DNA of 50,595 nucleotides from Bacillus canaveralius. GTDB lineage: Bacteria > Bacillota > Bacilli > Bacillales > Cytobacillaceae. The stretch's first letter is position 1, and the number at the start of each line of letters is the position of its first letter. The notes beneath the pieces are model-generated. The model had not been told where the DNA came from, made no database searches, and saw only the letters and a program-made list of their open reading frames with translations. Below, in pieces: positions 42,843 to 50,595 of this stretch. Where the stretch lies: positions 1 through 50,595 of the forward strand of contig NZ_PGVA01000022.1 of the NCBI RefSeq assembly GCF_002860125.1, read 5' to 3'. Position numbers and translations under genes: made by a program.

Positions 42843-43204
42843 TGTCCATTTCTCCTTTTTGTTTTTTCATACCATTCTACGAAGAAAGCTGTGCCCAATA
42901 AACAGCACATGCTGCTCACAACTAGAATAAGGACGATGTTCCAACGCATGATTTGTTGCAAACTTGGGGATAAAAAGAGATTGACAATGGGTGGAATAAA
43001 CAGTAGTGTCAGATGCTTTAACTGAAATGAAGCTGCGCTTTCTACCCAATCGAGTCGAATAATACCGGTTAACAGGAAAACGAACAGTAATATCATGCCC
43101 ACGACACTACCCGGTAACTGAATGCGAAAGACAGCGACTATACTATAGCCAAGCAGCAAGAATCCTGAAATAACCAAAAGCTGAAGAAGCCAACTTAGCC
43201 TCAC
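42839..43204 (-). CDS. lrgA: LrgA/CidA-family holin-like protein
   Basis: A GTG start with GGAGGG upstream gives 121 residues, with four hydrophobic helices and the family segments LPGSVVGMILLF and LLFIPPIVNLF. It is the first gene of a two-gene unit with LrgB. The C-terminus is basic (WYEKTKRRNGQ). Confidence 0.92.
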   Translation of the reverse strand: MRLSWLLQLLVISGFLLLGYSIVAVFRIQLPGSVVGMILLFVFLLTGIIRLDWVESAASFQLKHLTLLFIPPIVNLFLSPSLQQIMRWNIVLILVVSSMCCLLGTAFFVEWYEKTKRRNGQ

Positions 43205-43437
43205 GTTCTGCCCTCCATCCTGTAAAAAGATATGTTAATAGCTTAAAGCACTTGAAGATTCATTTCCTTAAAATTGTTATAAAATCTAACATGGTTTTTA
43301 AAAATATCATGCAATTATTGAAAGGAAATCTTACAACTGAATATAGAACATTGGTTATAACGCTTGGCGGGAACTTGTTCATTGGGTGTGTTTAGGATGT
43401 ATTTTAAGGGAACGATAGTCATTCTCTTGGAAAGCTG

Positions 43438-43804
43438 TGAATCAAACACCAACTCGTTCCCGCTAAGGATGCGATTTATCGCTTTTTAAAGGTGCCAACA
43501 TTTAATTGGCATAAATTTCTATCGTCCCTTTCATTGGAAGTGATTCAGCGTTTTCAAAAACTAACTTCATCAAAAAGGGTGTCAGTTTTTATCCTAGATG
43601 ACTCCGTTTATTCACGTAATTGCAGTAAAAACGTGGAATTACTATCACGCATTAATGACCTTATGATTCATATGTTCGTCAAAGGTTTCTCATTTAATGT
43701 TTCTTTAAGCACAAGATAATTTAACCAGTCAATTAGCACAATGGTTTGAATCTCTACCCAGCTATATTAAGGGCTCATTAAGTTTTTCTATGTGCGAAAG
43801 TTGA
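43438..43804 (+). pseudogene. Degenerate transposase remnant (IS4-family-like DDE)
   Basis: The frame around 43462-43719 reads KDAIYRFLKVPTFNWHKFL, then VSVFILDDSVYSRNCSKNVELL and KGFSFNVS, which match the DDE-domain core of Bacillus IS4-type transposases (usually DDS.YSR.RSK.VELL). A second frame at 43724-43804 gives a C-terminal-like QLAQWFESLPSYIKGS. The N-terminus, much of the middle and the inverted repeats are missing. I see nothing else in 43205-43890. Confidence 0.65.
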
Positions 43805-43893
43805 GTGAGTAAAAAAACATAAAGGTGCAATTTTTTTATTCTCTCCTTCCTGATTTATTTAGATAAGTCCCATGTGCCTGATACAGTATACAT

Positions 43894-43943
43894 AAAAACA
43901 CCTTAATCGTATTGTGAATGTTATACGACTAAGGTGTTTTTTT
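43894..43943. terminator. Bidirectional terminator after the LacI-type gene
   Basis: AAAAACACCTTA (43894-43905) pairs with TAAGGTGTTTTT (43930-43941), extended by an inner CGTAT/ATACG arm. T runs occur on both strands. Confidence 0.8.
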
Positions 43944-43974
43944 AACTATGTTGTGTCTGCGCTATGTCTCTTAC

Positions 43975-45012
43975 TTATTTCATGTTGGTTCTGCAAGAGT
44001 TCCTTGTAATCAACTGTGTATCTACAAACACTTTTATTTTATCGGTTTCATTGTTTTCAATTACTGTGATAAGTCTTTCAACAGCTAGACGAGCAATTTT
44101 ATCTTTTTTCACATTGATAGTGGTTAATTCGGGAGTAACGACTTGCGACTCAAAGATATTGTCAAAACCAATGATCGAAACATCCTCTGGAACTTTAACT
44201 CCTAACTCTGTAAAGGATTTCATTACGCTGATGGCCATATAATCAGCTTCACAAAATAAGGCCGTTGGTAGTTGATGAATTCGGTGTTTAATGCTGTCTT
44301 TAAATGTTTCTTGGGATGAGATCACTGTGGGTGATAGTGAAAAGTAGTCATCCGCAGCAATGTTCAATCCATTTTCAGCAATTGCCTGCATGAAACCCTT
44401 TTTTCTCATATCAAAGTTATACATTCTTGTATTGGATTGAACATACCCTATTTTTTCATGACCAAGTTCGACTAAATATTTACCTGCCTCATATGCTCCA
44501 TAAACATTATTCATCACAACGAAGTTAACGTCTAAGGTTTCGAAACAAGTATCTAAAACAACTAACTTGGGCTGAATCGTAGAAATTAACTTTATTTGGT
44601 CATGGGTTAAGTTGGTCCCTAGTAATAGTATTCCTGCAGATTTTTGTTCTTTTTCCAATCTTGTGATCTCCTCATGAAGGTTCTCTATTTTCACTGAAGA
44701 AACCATTAGGGAATAACCGTTGGCCCCAATTTGCCTGTCGATGTTGTTAATTAACTCCATAAAAAAAGGAAGTGTTTCATACTGATCAGTAACTATTCCT
44801 TCATTAATACAAGCTACAAACCTTAAAACTTTTGTGTTTTTTTGAAAGTATTGATCAGCTTTAACTATAGGCCTCGGGATATAGCCATGCTCCTCGGCGA
44901 TTCTTAATATTTTTTTACGAGTATCTTCACTCACTCCATTTTTACCATTCAATGCTAAAGAAACAGCAGATCTGGAAACCTGTGCTATTTTTGCAATATC
45001 ATCTATCTTCAT
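43975..45012 (-). CDS. LacI-family transcriptional regulator
   Basis: This 345-residue protein starts with the LacI helix-turn-helix (MKIDDIAKIAQVSRSAVSLALNGKNGVSEDTRKKI shape, residues 1-35) and continues as a periplasmic-binding-protein-like sensor (SAGILLLGTNLT, GKYLVELGHEKIGYV, SIIGFDN). It is divergent from the sugar operon at 45486. Operator-like ACTAA...TTTAGT palindromes lie both in its own promoter (45077) and just past the operon promoter (45275), so it should repress both until a sugar or sugar phosphate is present. Confidence 0.92.
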   Translation of the reverse strand: MKIDDIAKIAQVSRSAVSLALNGKNGVSEDTRKKILRIAEEHGYIPRPIVKADQYFQKNTKVLRFVACINEGIVTDQYETLPFFMELINNIDRQIGANGYSLMVSSVKIENLHEEITRLEKEQKSAGILLLGTNLTHDQIKLISTIQPKLVVLDTCFETLDVNFVVMNNVYGAYEAGKYLVELGHEKIGYVQSNTRMYNFDMRKKGFMQAIAENGLNIAADDYFSLSPTVISSQETFKDSIKHRIHQLPTALFCEADYMAISVMKSFTELGVKVPEDVSIIGFDNIFESQVVTPELTTINVKKDKIARLAVERLITVIENNETDKIKVFVDTQLITRNSCRTNMK

Positions 45013-45076
45013 AAAAATTGTACACCTACTTATCAGAATGAATATATTTAAGAACTATTAAATATTATAGCATATA

Positions 45077-45091
45077 ACTAATTTGTTTAGT
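45077..45091 (-). promoter_or_regulatory. LacI-type operator, regulator side
   Basis: ACTAATTTGTTTAGT has the same half-sites as the palindrome at 45275. It lies within a larger inverted repeat, TATAACTAA (45073-45081) with TTAGTTATA (45098-45106). Confidence 0.5.
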
Positions 45092-45223
45092 GAAAGTTTA
45101 GTTATAAAGCTACATTTTGTAAAACCCCAATAAATTGAATAAGAATGGTGAAAGTAAATAAATAATTGCAGGAAAACAATAATAGTTTCAAAAAAGCACA
45201 ACTAAATATTTTTATATAAAATG

Positions 45224-45252
45224 TTGACGTATACTACGGCGGTTGCTATGAT
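45224..45252 (+). promoter_or_regulatory. Sigma-A promoter of the sugar operon
   Basis: TTGACG (45224-45229), a 17-bp spacer and TATGAT (45247-45252) give a start near 45259 and a leader of about 225 nt. Confidence 0.7.
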
Positions 45253-45274
45253 ACAATCAAGAACCCAGGATTAA

Positions 45275-45290
45275 ACTAAAAAAATTTAGT
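45275..45290 (+). promoter_or_regulatory. LacI-type operator, operon side
   Basis: ACTAAAAAAATTTAGT is a palindrome with perfect 6-bp arms, about 16 bp downstream of the predicted transcription start. Confidence 0.6.
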
Positions 45291-45485
45291 GATATTCTCA
45301 AAAAACACTTATGTATCCGCTTCATTTATATATTTTTAGAATATTAGCTTATATACGTGCTGTGAAGAGGAGATGATGATACTCATTTCAATTTTTATTT
45401 TCCATAACAGAGGTTGTTTGAAGAACTGTAAATGATTAATAAGTTTGTTTCGGTGTGTGGATTTCTAAATTAGGAGTGTGTTCAA

Positions 45486-46922
45486 GTGGAAAAGTTCAGA
45501 TTGGGTTATGCACCTACAAGGAGATTTGTCTTTAGCAAAGAGGACGCATTAAAATATAAAAATTTAATTAGAGAAAAAATCGAAGGCTTCGGGCTCGATA
45601 TTGAAATTATTGATTTGGAAGGTATTAATGATGAGGGTCTTTTGCACAATCGGCTTGAAGAACCCGCAATTATCAAACGATTTAGGGATGCAGAAGTGGA
45701 TGCGTTATTTTTTCCACATTGTAATTTTGGAACAGAAGACATTGTTGCACGTGTAGCTAAAGCGATTGGAAAACCTGTTTTGCTTTGGGGTCCGCGAGAT
45801 GAAGCGCCACTTGAAGATGGAATGCGCCTACGAGATACTCAATGCGGTATTTTTGCAACAGGGAAAGTATTAAGAAGATTTAACGTCAAATTCTCTTATA
45901 TCACGAACTGCAGACTAGATGACCCAATCTTTGAAAGAGGTTTTAAGAACTTCATAGGTGCAGCGAATGTGGTTAAACATTTTTCTAATCTGCGAATCTT
46001 GCAAATTTCCACACGACCATCAGATTTTTGGTCAGTAATATGTAATGAAGGTGAATTGCTAGAGACGTTTGGAATACAAATACATCCGATTACCCTTGAG
46101 GAATTGAAAAAAGCAACGTTGAAAATTGAGCAAACAGAATCCACAGAGCTAGTCGAGGCAATTCAGTACATAAAGGAGAAACTTGACTGGAGTGCAGTAA
46201 CTGAAAATGACGTTCGACGAATTGCTTCATTAAAAGTGGCTATGAAACAGTTGGCAGCAGATACGAGAAGCACTGCGATTGCTATCCAATGCTGGTCTAC
46301 CCTTCAGGATATTATCGGTATTATGCCATGCTTGGCAAACGCTATCCTAACAGATGAACAAATCCCTGTAACATGTGAAACTGATATTCATGGGGCAATA
46401 ACTTCAATTATGGTTCAAGCAGCCACATTGAACTCAGTACCAACTTTCTTTGCCGATATAACAATCCGCCATCCTGAAAATCCAAATGGTGAACTATTAT
46501 TCCATTGCGGAAACTTTCCTGTATCTCTAAGTGAAGAAGATAGACCGAAACTAAATAAACACTTCCTGTTTGATGATCATTCTCCAGGAACCCATGAAGG
46601 CAAAATTAAGGGCGGGGAAATGACTCTTGCACGATTTGATGGTGATCATGGTGAATATTCTATTTTCTTGGGAAAAGCGAAAGGGATTGAAGGACCATTC
46701 ACTAGAGGTTCTTATGTATGGGTGGAAGTAAATGATTGGCCGCTATGGGAGGAAAAGCTCGTAAAAGGTCCTTATATACACCATTCCGTGGGGATTCACG
46801 CAAACGTAATTCCTGTCCTTTTTGAAGCGTGTGAATATATTCCTGGGCTGACACCAGATCCGGTCGACCCAACCGTAGAAGAAATCAAAGCATGGCTGCG
46901 TGGTAGTGATCTTAATAAATAA
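45486..46922 (+). CDS. L-fucose/L-arabinose isomerase-family protein
   Basis: A GTG start at 45486 gives 478 residues. The chain has the fucose isomerase layout: an N-terminal Rossmann-like part (LFFPHCNFGTEDIVARVAKA), a middle part with IAIQCWSTLQD and the CETDIHGAITSIM segment that supplies metal ligands, and a C-terminal barrel with FHCGNFP and HHSVGIHAN. It would interconvert an aldose and a ketose using a divalent metal. It opens an operon with split transketolase and an FGGY kinase, so the ketose is probably phosphorylated and then cleaved by two-carbon transfer. The exact sugar is not evident. Confidence 0.75.
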   Translation: MEKFRLGYAPTRRFVFSKEDALKYKNLIREKIEGFGLDIEIIDLEGINDEGLLHNRLEEPAIIKRFRDAEVDALFFPHCNFGTEDIVARVAKAIGKPVLLWGPRDEAPLEDGMRLRDTQCGIFATGKVLRRFNVKFSYITNCRLDDPIFERGFKNFIGAANVVKHFSNLRILQISTRPSDFWSVICNEGELLETFGIQIHPITLEELKKATLKIEQTESTELVEAIQYIKEKLDWSAVTENDVRRIASLKVAMKQLAADTRSTAIAIQCWSTLQDIIGIMPCLANAILTDEQIPVTCETDIHGAITSIMVQAATLNSVPTFFADITIRHPENPNGELLFHCGNFPVSLSEEDRPKLNKHFLFDDHSPGTHEGKIKGGEMTLARFDGDHGEYSIFLGKAKGIEGPFTRGSYVWVEVNDWPLWEEKLVKGPYIHHSVGIHANVIPVLFEACEYIPGLTPDPVDPTVEEIKAWLRGSDLNK

Positions 46923-47041
46923 TAGAATAAGATTTTGACAGAAATAATCACGACCATGAAATTGCATTGTAAAAGATTTAAGAAGTTTTCTCAAGATCTT
47001 GCGAAAAAATCGACAATTAGGCTAATAAGGAGGGTAAAATC

Positions 47042-47872
47042 ATGGATGAAATTACTCGATTAAAAAGAAAAGCTGCAGAGATTCGAATGGAACTTTTGAC
47101 AATGATTTATGAAGCTCGTACCGGTCATACGGGTGGCTCTTTATCCAACACTGATATATTGACAGTTCTTTATTATAAAATCATGAACATTGACCCGAAA
47201 AATCCAAAGTGGGAAGACCGTGATCGTTATGTGCAAAGCAAGGGTCATTCGGTTGAATCTTACTGGGCTATATTGGCAGATAGAGGTTTTTTTCCAAAGG
47301 AAGAGTTAAAAACTTTCTCTCAGTTCAAATCTAGACTGATCGGCCACCCAAACAATAAAGTACCTGGTGTAGAAATGAATACTGGAGCGTTGGGGCATGG
47401 ACTGCCTATAGCTGTTGGTATGGCGCTGGCGGCTAAGATGGATGGTAAATCGTATAAGGTTTACACCCTCATGGGGGACGGAGAGCAAGCCGAGGGTTCT
47501 GTCTGGGAAGGTGCAATGTCCGCTTCACAATATAAGCTTGATAATCTGGTAGCTGTCATTGACCGGAACAGGCTTCAAATAACCGGTAGTACCGAGGATG
47601 TTATGGGGCTTGAACCGTTGGCAGACAAATGGAGAAGCTTCGGATGGGAAGTTGTTGAAGTAGATGGTAACGATATTTCGCAATTAGTAGAAGTATTCAC
47701 GAATACCCCCAAGGTTGCAGGCAAGCCAACGATAATTATTGCAAACACAGTGAAAGGAAAAGGGATATCGTTTGCTGAGAATGTAGGGGCATGGCATCAT
47801 CGCGTACCGACCAAAGAGGAGTATGAGTTAGCTATGCAAGAACTTTCTAAACAACTGGAGGTCTTAGTATGA
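47042..47872 (+). CDS. Transketolase, N-terminal subunit
   Basis: This 276-residue protein is the ThDP-binding half of a split transketolase: GHTGGSLSNTDIL near the start, SKGHSVESYWA, GALGHGLPIAVGMA, and the ThDP motif running from GDGEQAEG to VIDRNRLQ. AAGGAGGG lies upstream. The C-terminal half is the next gene, overlapping by 4 bp. Split transketolases occur in dedicated sugar pathways, for instance AptA/AptB acting on apulose 4-phosphate. Confidence 0.9.
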   Translation: MDEITRLKRKAAEIRMELLTMIYEARTGHTGGSLSNTDILTVLYYKIMNIDPKNPKWEDRDRYVQSKGHSVESYWAILADRGFFPKEELKTFSQFKSRLIGHPNNKVPGVEMNTGALGHGLPIAVGMALAAKMDGKSYKVYTLMGDGEQAEGSVWEGAMSASQYKLDNLVAVIDRNRLQITGSTEDVMGLEPLADKWRSFGWEVVEVDGNDISQLVEVFTNTPKVAGKPTIIIANTVKGKGISFAENVGAWHHRVPTKEEYELAMQELSKQLEVLV

Positions 47873-48834
47873 GAAATGTCGTTCTAAAAGCTAAAACCGG
47901 CAATAAGATTGCCAATCGGCAAGTCATTAGTGACACGTTATTGCAATTGGGAAAAGCGGATCGAGATATTCTTGTTCTTACCAGTGATTCAAGAGGCTCC
48001 GCCTCCATGGTCCAATTCGGTAAAGAATTGCCGCATCAAATTGTTGAAGTGGGCATTGCTGAACAAAACATCGTTGGAATAGCTGCAGGATTAGCACACT
48101 CCAACAAAAAACCATTTGTTGCTTCTCCTGCTTGTTTCTTAAGCATGAGAAGTATTGAACAAGTAAAAGTTGATGTAGCCTATTCGCAAACAAACGTAAA
48201 ATTAATTGGTATTAGTGGCGGGGTTAGTTATGGAGCATTAGGCATGTCACATCACTCTTTACAGGATATAGCCGTAACCCGTGCAATACCGGGCTTGGAT
48301 GTAATGCTGCCTGCTGATCGACATGAAGCCAAAAAAATGATTGAAGCATTAGTCGAGTATGACCGACCTGTATATGTTCGAATTGGACGTAATCCAGTAG
48401 AGGATTCATATCAGTCAGAGGATTATGATTTTCAAATTGGAAGGGCAGTTACCATGAGAGATGGTAATGATCTAACTATCATTGCAAGTGGTGAAACTGT
48501 CCGTGTTGCGCTGGATTCCGCAGAAGCCTTAGACCAAGAGGGGATTAGCTGCCGAGTGATTAATATGCACACAATTAAGCCGCTGGATGAGGATACAATC
48601 ATCAAAGCAGCAAAGGAAACGGGCAGAATTATTACTATAGAAGAGCATAGTATCCACGGTGGACTGGGAGCTGCTGTTGCTGAAGTTGTGATACAACATC
48701 ATCCAGTGCGAATGAAAATCCTAGGTATCCCAGATGAACCTGCAGTTACAGGAAATACAGCCCAAGTCTTTGATTATTACGGGTTAAGTGTTGAGAATGT
48801 TAAAAAAATTGCTAATCTGTTACTTGCTAATTGA
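47869..48834 (+). CDS. Transketolase, C-terminal subunit
   Basis: This 321-residue protein is the pyrimidine-binding half: EVGIAEQNIVGIAAGLA with the catalytic glutamate, GVSYGALGMSHHSLQDIAVTR, and LPADRHEAKKMI. The C-terminal domain carries IIASGETVRVAL and TIEEHSIHGGLGAAVAE. It overlaps the N-terminal subunit gene (ATGA) and must assemble with it to be active. Confidence 0.9.
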   Translation: MRNVVLKAKTGNKIANRQVISDTLLQLGKADRDILVLTSDSRGSASMVQFGKELPHQIVEVGIAEQNIVGIAAGLAHSNKKPFVASPACFLSMRSIEQVKVDVAYSQTNVKLIGISGGVSYGALGMSHHSLQDIAVTRAIPGLDVMLPADRHEAKKMIEALVEYDRPVYVRIGRNPVEDSYQSEDYDFQIGRAVTMRDGNDLTIIASGETVRVALDSAEALDQEGISCRVINMHTIKPLDEDTIIKAAKETGRIITIEEHSIHGGLGAAVAEVVIQHHPVRMKILGIPDEPAVTGNTAQVFDYYGLSVENVKKIANLLLAN

Positions 48835-48851
48835 GCAGATTGAGGTGGCCG

Positions 48852-50354
48852 ATGGAGACAACAGTTCATATCTTAGCCATTGATCAAAGCACATCCGGAA
48901 CAAAGGTTTTGCTCGTCAATTCAGACGGTGTGATTACACATCAAAAAAACTTAACTCATAATCAATATTATCCACAGCCTGGTTGGGCTGAACATGACCC
49001 GATTGAAATCTATGACAATGTAAAATCATTAATAACCGAAGTTTGTGTATCTGCCGACGTTCTATCCAATTTGTTAAAGGTCGTAGCTATTACAAATCAG
49101 AGGGAAACAATCGTTGTATGGGATAAAGAAACGGGCCTTCCAGTGCATAATGCCATAGTATGGCAATGCCGTCGTACATCTGATATGTGTAAAGAATTGA
49201 AAGACAAAGGATTTGAAACTATCATCCGGGCCAAAACTGGTTTAACTCTTGATCCCTATTTTTCGGCTTCTAAGGTCAAATGGCTAATGGACCATATTGA
49301 AGGTGTAAAACAAAAGGCACAAGATGGCAAATTATTACTTGGAACCATTGACAGTTGGCTCATATGGAAACTGACGAAAGGAAAGGTTCATTCAACCGAT
49401 TACACGAATGCAAGCCGGACCCTGTTATTTAATATTCATTCTCTTCAGTGGGATGATGAACTGCTTGAAATATTCCAAATTCCAAGATCCATGCTTCCGG
49501 AAGTAAAAGATTCCAATGCGATTTTTGGCATGACAGAAGATGAAGACTTACCATTTTCACACATACCAATTTCAGGGGTAATTGGTGATTCACAAGGAGC
49601 TTTATTTGGTCAAAAGTGTTTTGAACAGGGTATGGCTAAAGCGACATATGGTACAGGAACCTCTGTTTTAATGCACACTGAAAATCTGATTCAGGCAGAT
49701 AACGGATTAGTTACTTCAATTGCATGGGCGATTAATGGAGAAGTTAGTTATGCCCTTGAAGGAATCATTCATAGCACAGGCGATACAATTAAATGGATGA
49801 AGGAAGACCTAAAGTTAATTGATGATCTCAATGGGATAGAAAATTTAGCGGGATCCATTCCTGATAATCAAGGAGTGTACCTTATACCTGCATTTGTTGG
49901 CCTAGGTGTGCCCTATTGGAACCCATATGCTAGAGCGGCGGTTATGGGGATAAGTCGAAACACAGGCAGAGCACATTTTGTTCGGGCTGCATTAGAAAGT
50001 ATTGCATACCAGGTAAAGGATGCGGTTGAACTGATGCAATCAGAATCTAATATCTATATGAAACAGCTAAAAGTTGACGGAGGAGCAACCAAAAATAACT
50101 TTCTTATGCAGTTTCAATCAGATATGTTGGGAATCGACTTAGTCGTTTCAAATGTGTCTGAATTATCAGCACTAGGTGCAGCATACATGGCGGGTTTGGG
50201 TGTTCACATTTGGAATTCCACAGCAGAGATAAACAATCTTAATAAGGAAATAGAATTGTACAGACCAAAAATGAGTAATGACGTGAAGAATCAAAATTAC
50301 AAAGGATGGAAGCAGGCAGTAAATAGCGTCCTCGTGCAAACAAAAAACGCCTAA
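48852..50354 (+). CDS. FGGY-family carbohydrate kinase, glycerol kinase-like
   Basis: ATG at 48852 with GAGGTGG upstream gives 500 residues. It is close to GlpK: DQSTSGTKVLLV phosphate loop, TNQRETIVVWDKETG, AIVWQCRRT, TIDSWLIWKLT, and GGATKNNFLMQFQSD. The glycerol-binding GDQQ of GlpK is GDSQ here, and the neighbouring GTGCFMLMNTG type segment is GTGTSVLMHTE. That suggests a different polyol or ketose as substrate. With isomerase and transketolase genes in the same operon, a ketose kinase is likely; plain glycerol kinase activity is the alternative. Confidence 0.85.
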   Translation: METTVHILAIDQSTSGTKVLLVNSDGVITHQKNLTHNQYYPQPGWAEHDPIEIYDNVKSLITEVCVSADVLSNLLKVVAITNQRETIVVWDKETGLPVHNAIVWQCRRTSDMCKELKDKGFETIIRAKTGLTLDPYFSASKVKWLMDHIEGVKQKAQDGKLLLGTIDSWLIWKLTKGKVHSTDYTNASRTLLFNIHSLQWDDELLEIFQIPRSMLPEVKDSNAIFGMTEDEDLPFSHIPISGVIGDSQGALFGQKCFEQGMAKATYGTGTSVLMHTENLIQADNGLVTSIAWAINGEVSYALEGIIHSTGDTIKWMKEDLKLIDDLNGIENLAGSIPDNQGVYLIPAFVGLGVPYWNPYARAAVMGISRNTGRAHFVRAALESIAYQVKDAVELMQSESNIYMKQLKVDGGATKNNFLMQFQSDMLGIDLVVSNVSELSALGAAYMAGLGVHIWNSTAEINNLNKEIELYRPKMSNDVKNQNYKGWKQAVNSVLVQTKNA

Positions 50355-50385
50355 TTACTAGGCTGTGGTGAAAAAATTACAGAAG

Positions 50386-50425
50386 GAGCATTCACTTGCT
50401 AATTATATCTAGTGTATGCTCTTTA
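50386..50425 (+). terminator. Terminator of the sugar operon
   Basis: GAGCAT and CACT (50386-50396) pair with AGTG and ATGCTC (50411-50421) with one mismatch, followed by TTTACTT. I see nothing in 50426-50595. Confidence 0.6.
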
Positions 50426-50595
50426 CTTGTCTAAATATTGAGAGGGAATATCTACTGCTTGAATCGCGATTCGCATTTGAACTTAGAGGGTAACTAATAG
50501 TTCATCCAATGCAGCATTTTTTAATAAGGTTTAGTATGAGTAAAATGTTTGTAGGAGAATTATTTCCCTTCTCATCCAGATAATGGCGTAGCCGT

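Overview
The window looks like chromosomal DNA of a low-GC Gram-positive bacterium of the Bacillaceae (Bacillus sensu lato). The signs are strong AGGAGG-type ribosome sites, frequent TTG and GTG starts, rho-independent terminators between most units, and housekeeping families typical of bacilli (LrgA/LrgB, a YumC-type reductase, DUF1450, YkhA-type thioesterase, a MhqR-type operator). I saw no rRNA, tRNA, CRISPR array or intact insertion sequence. All functional calls come from reading motifs and gene order; no database search was run.

Region 1 (1-1.7 kb): a 5'-truncated PHP-type metallohydrolase overlapping a HAD phosphatase. Region 2 (1.9-14 kb): an aromatic catabolic island. A divergent IclR regulator and an ACMSD-type decarboxylase face an operon in the order semialdehyde dehydrogenase, hydratase, acylating acetaldehyde dehydrogenase, aldolase, oxalocrotonate decarboxylase, tautomerase. 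This is the praBEGFDC order of the protocatechuate 2,3-cleavage pathway of Paenibacillus JJ-1b, with praR and praH equivalents alongside. A LigB-type extradiol dioxygenase follows. A second operon then holds a Rieske oxygenase, a 66-residue zinc-ribbon protein, a class II aldolase-type decarboxylase and a Gfo/Idh dehydrogenase. Together they could take phthalate (or a close relative) to protocatechuate and on to pyruvate and acetyl-CoA. A 19-bp operator-like motif recurs upstream of this region's two main operons and of the transporter operon that follows, which ties the three into one probable regulon.

Region 3 (14-24.3 kb): a TRAP-TAXI uptake system with two paralogous binding proteins around an isochorismatase-family amidohydrolase, then a ThDP-dependent decarboxylase, an aldehyde dehydrogenase and two EamA exporters. 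Region 4 (24.3-29.8 kb): a PAS-containing sigma-54 activator divergent from an operon of aldehyde dehydrogenase, lactonase-type metallo-beta-lactamase fold hydrolase and iron alcohol dehydrogenase. This is the enzyme set of the Agrobacterium blcABC gamma-butyrolactone pathway, behind a textbook -24/-12 promoter with upstream repeats.

Region 5 (29.9-43.2 kb): mixed housekeeping and stress genes: thioesterase, LysR regulator, two FMN reductases, YbaK-type deacylase, DUF1450, pirin, nitroreductase, an Fe-S-type regulator divergent from superoxide dismutase, a frameshifted YumC-type reductase, a MarR remnant, a VOC protein and LrgAB. The most unusual gene is a thioredoxin whose catalytic cysteine codon is an in-frame TGA, followed at the expected distance by a small hairpin with a GGU loop. 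This makes it a candidate selenocysteine thioredoxin. Region 6 (43.4-50.4 kb): a transposase remnant, then a LacI-family regulator divergent from an operon of fucose-isomerase-like protein, split transketolase and a glycerol-kinase-like FGGY kinase, with matching operators at both promoters. The set fits a non-oxidative branched-sugar route such as that for D-apiose.
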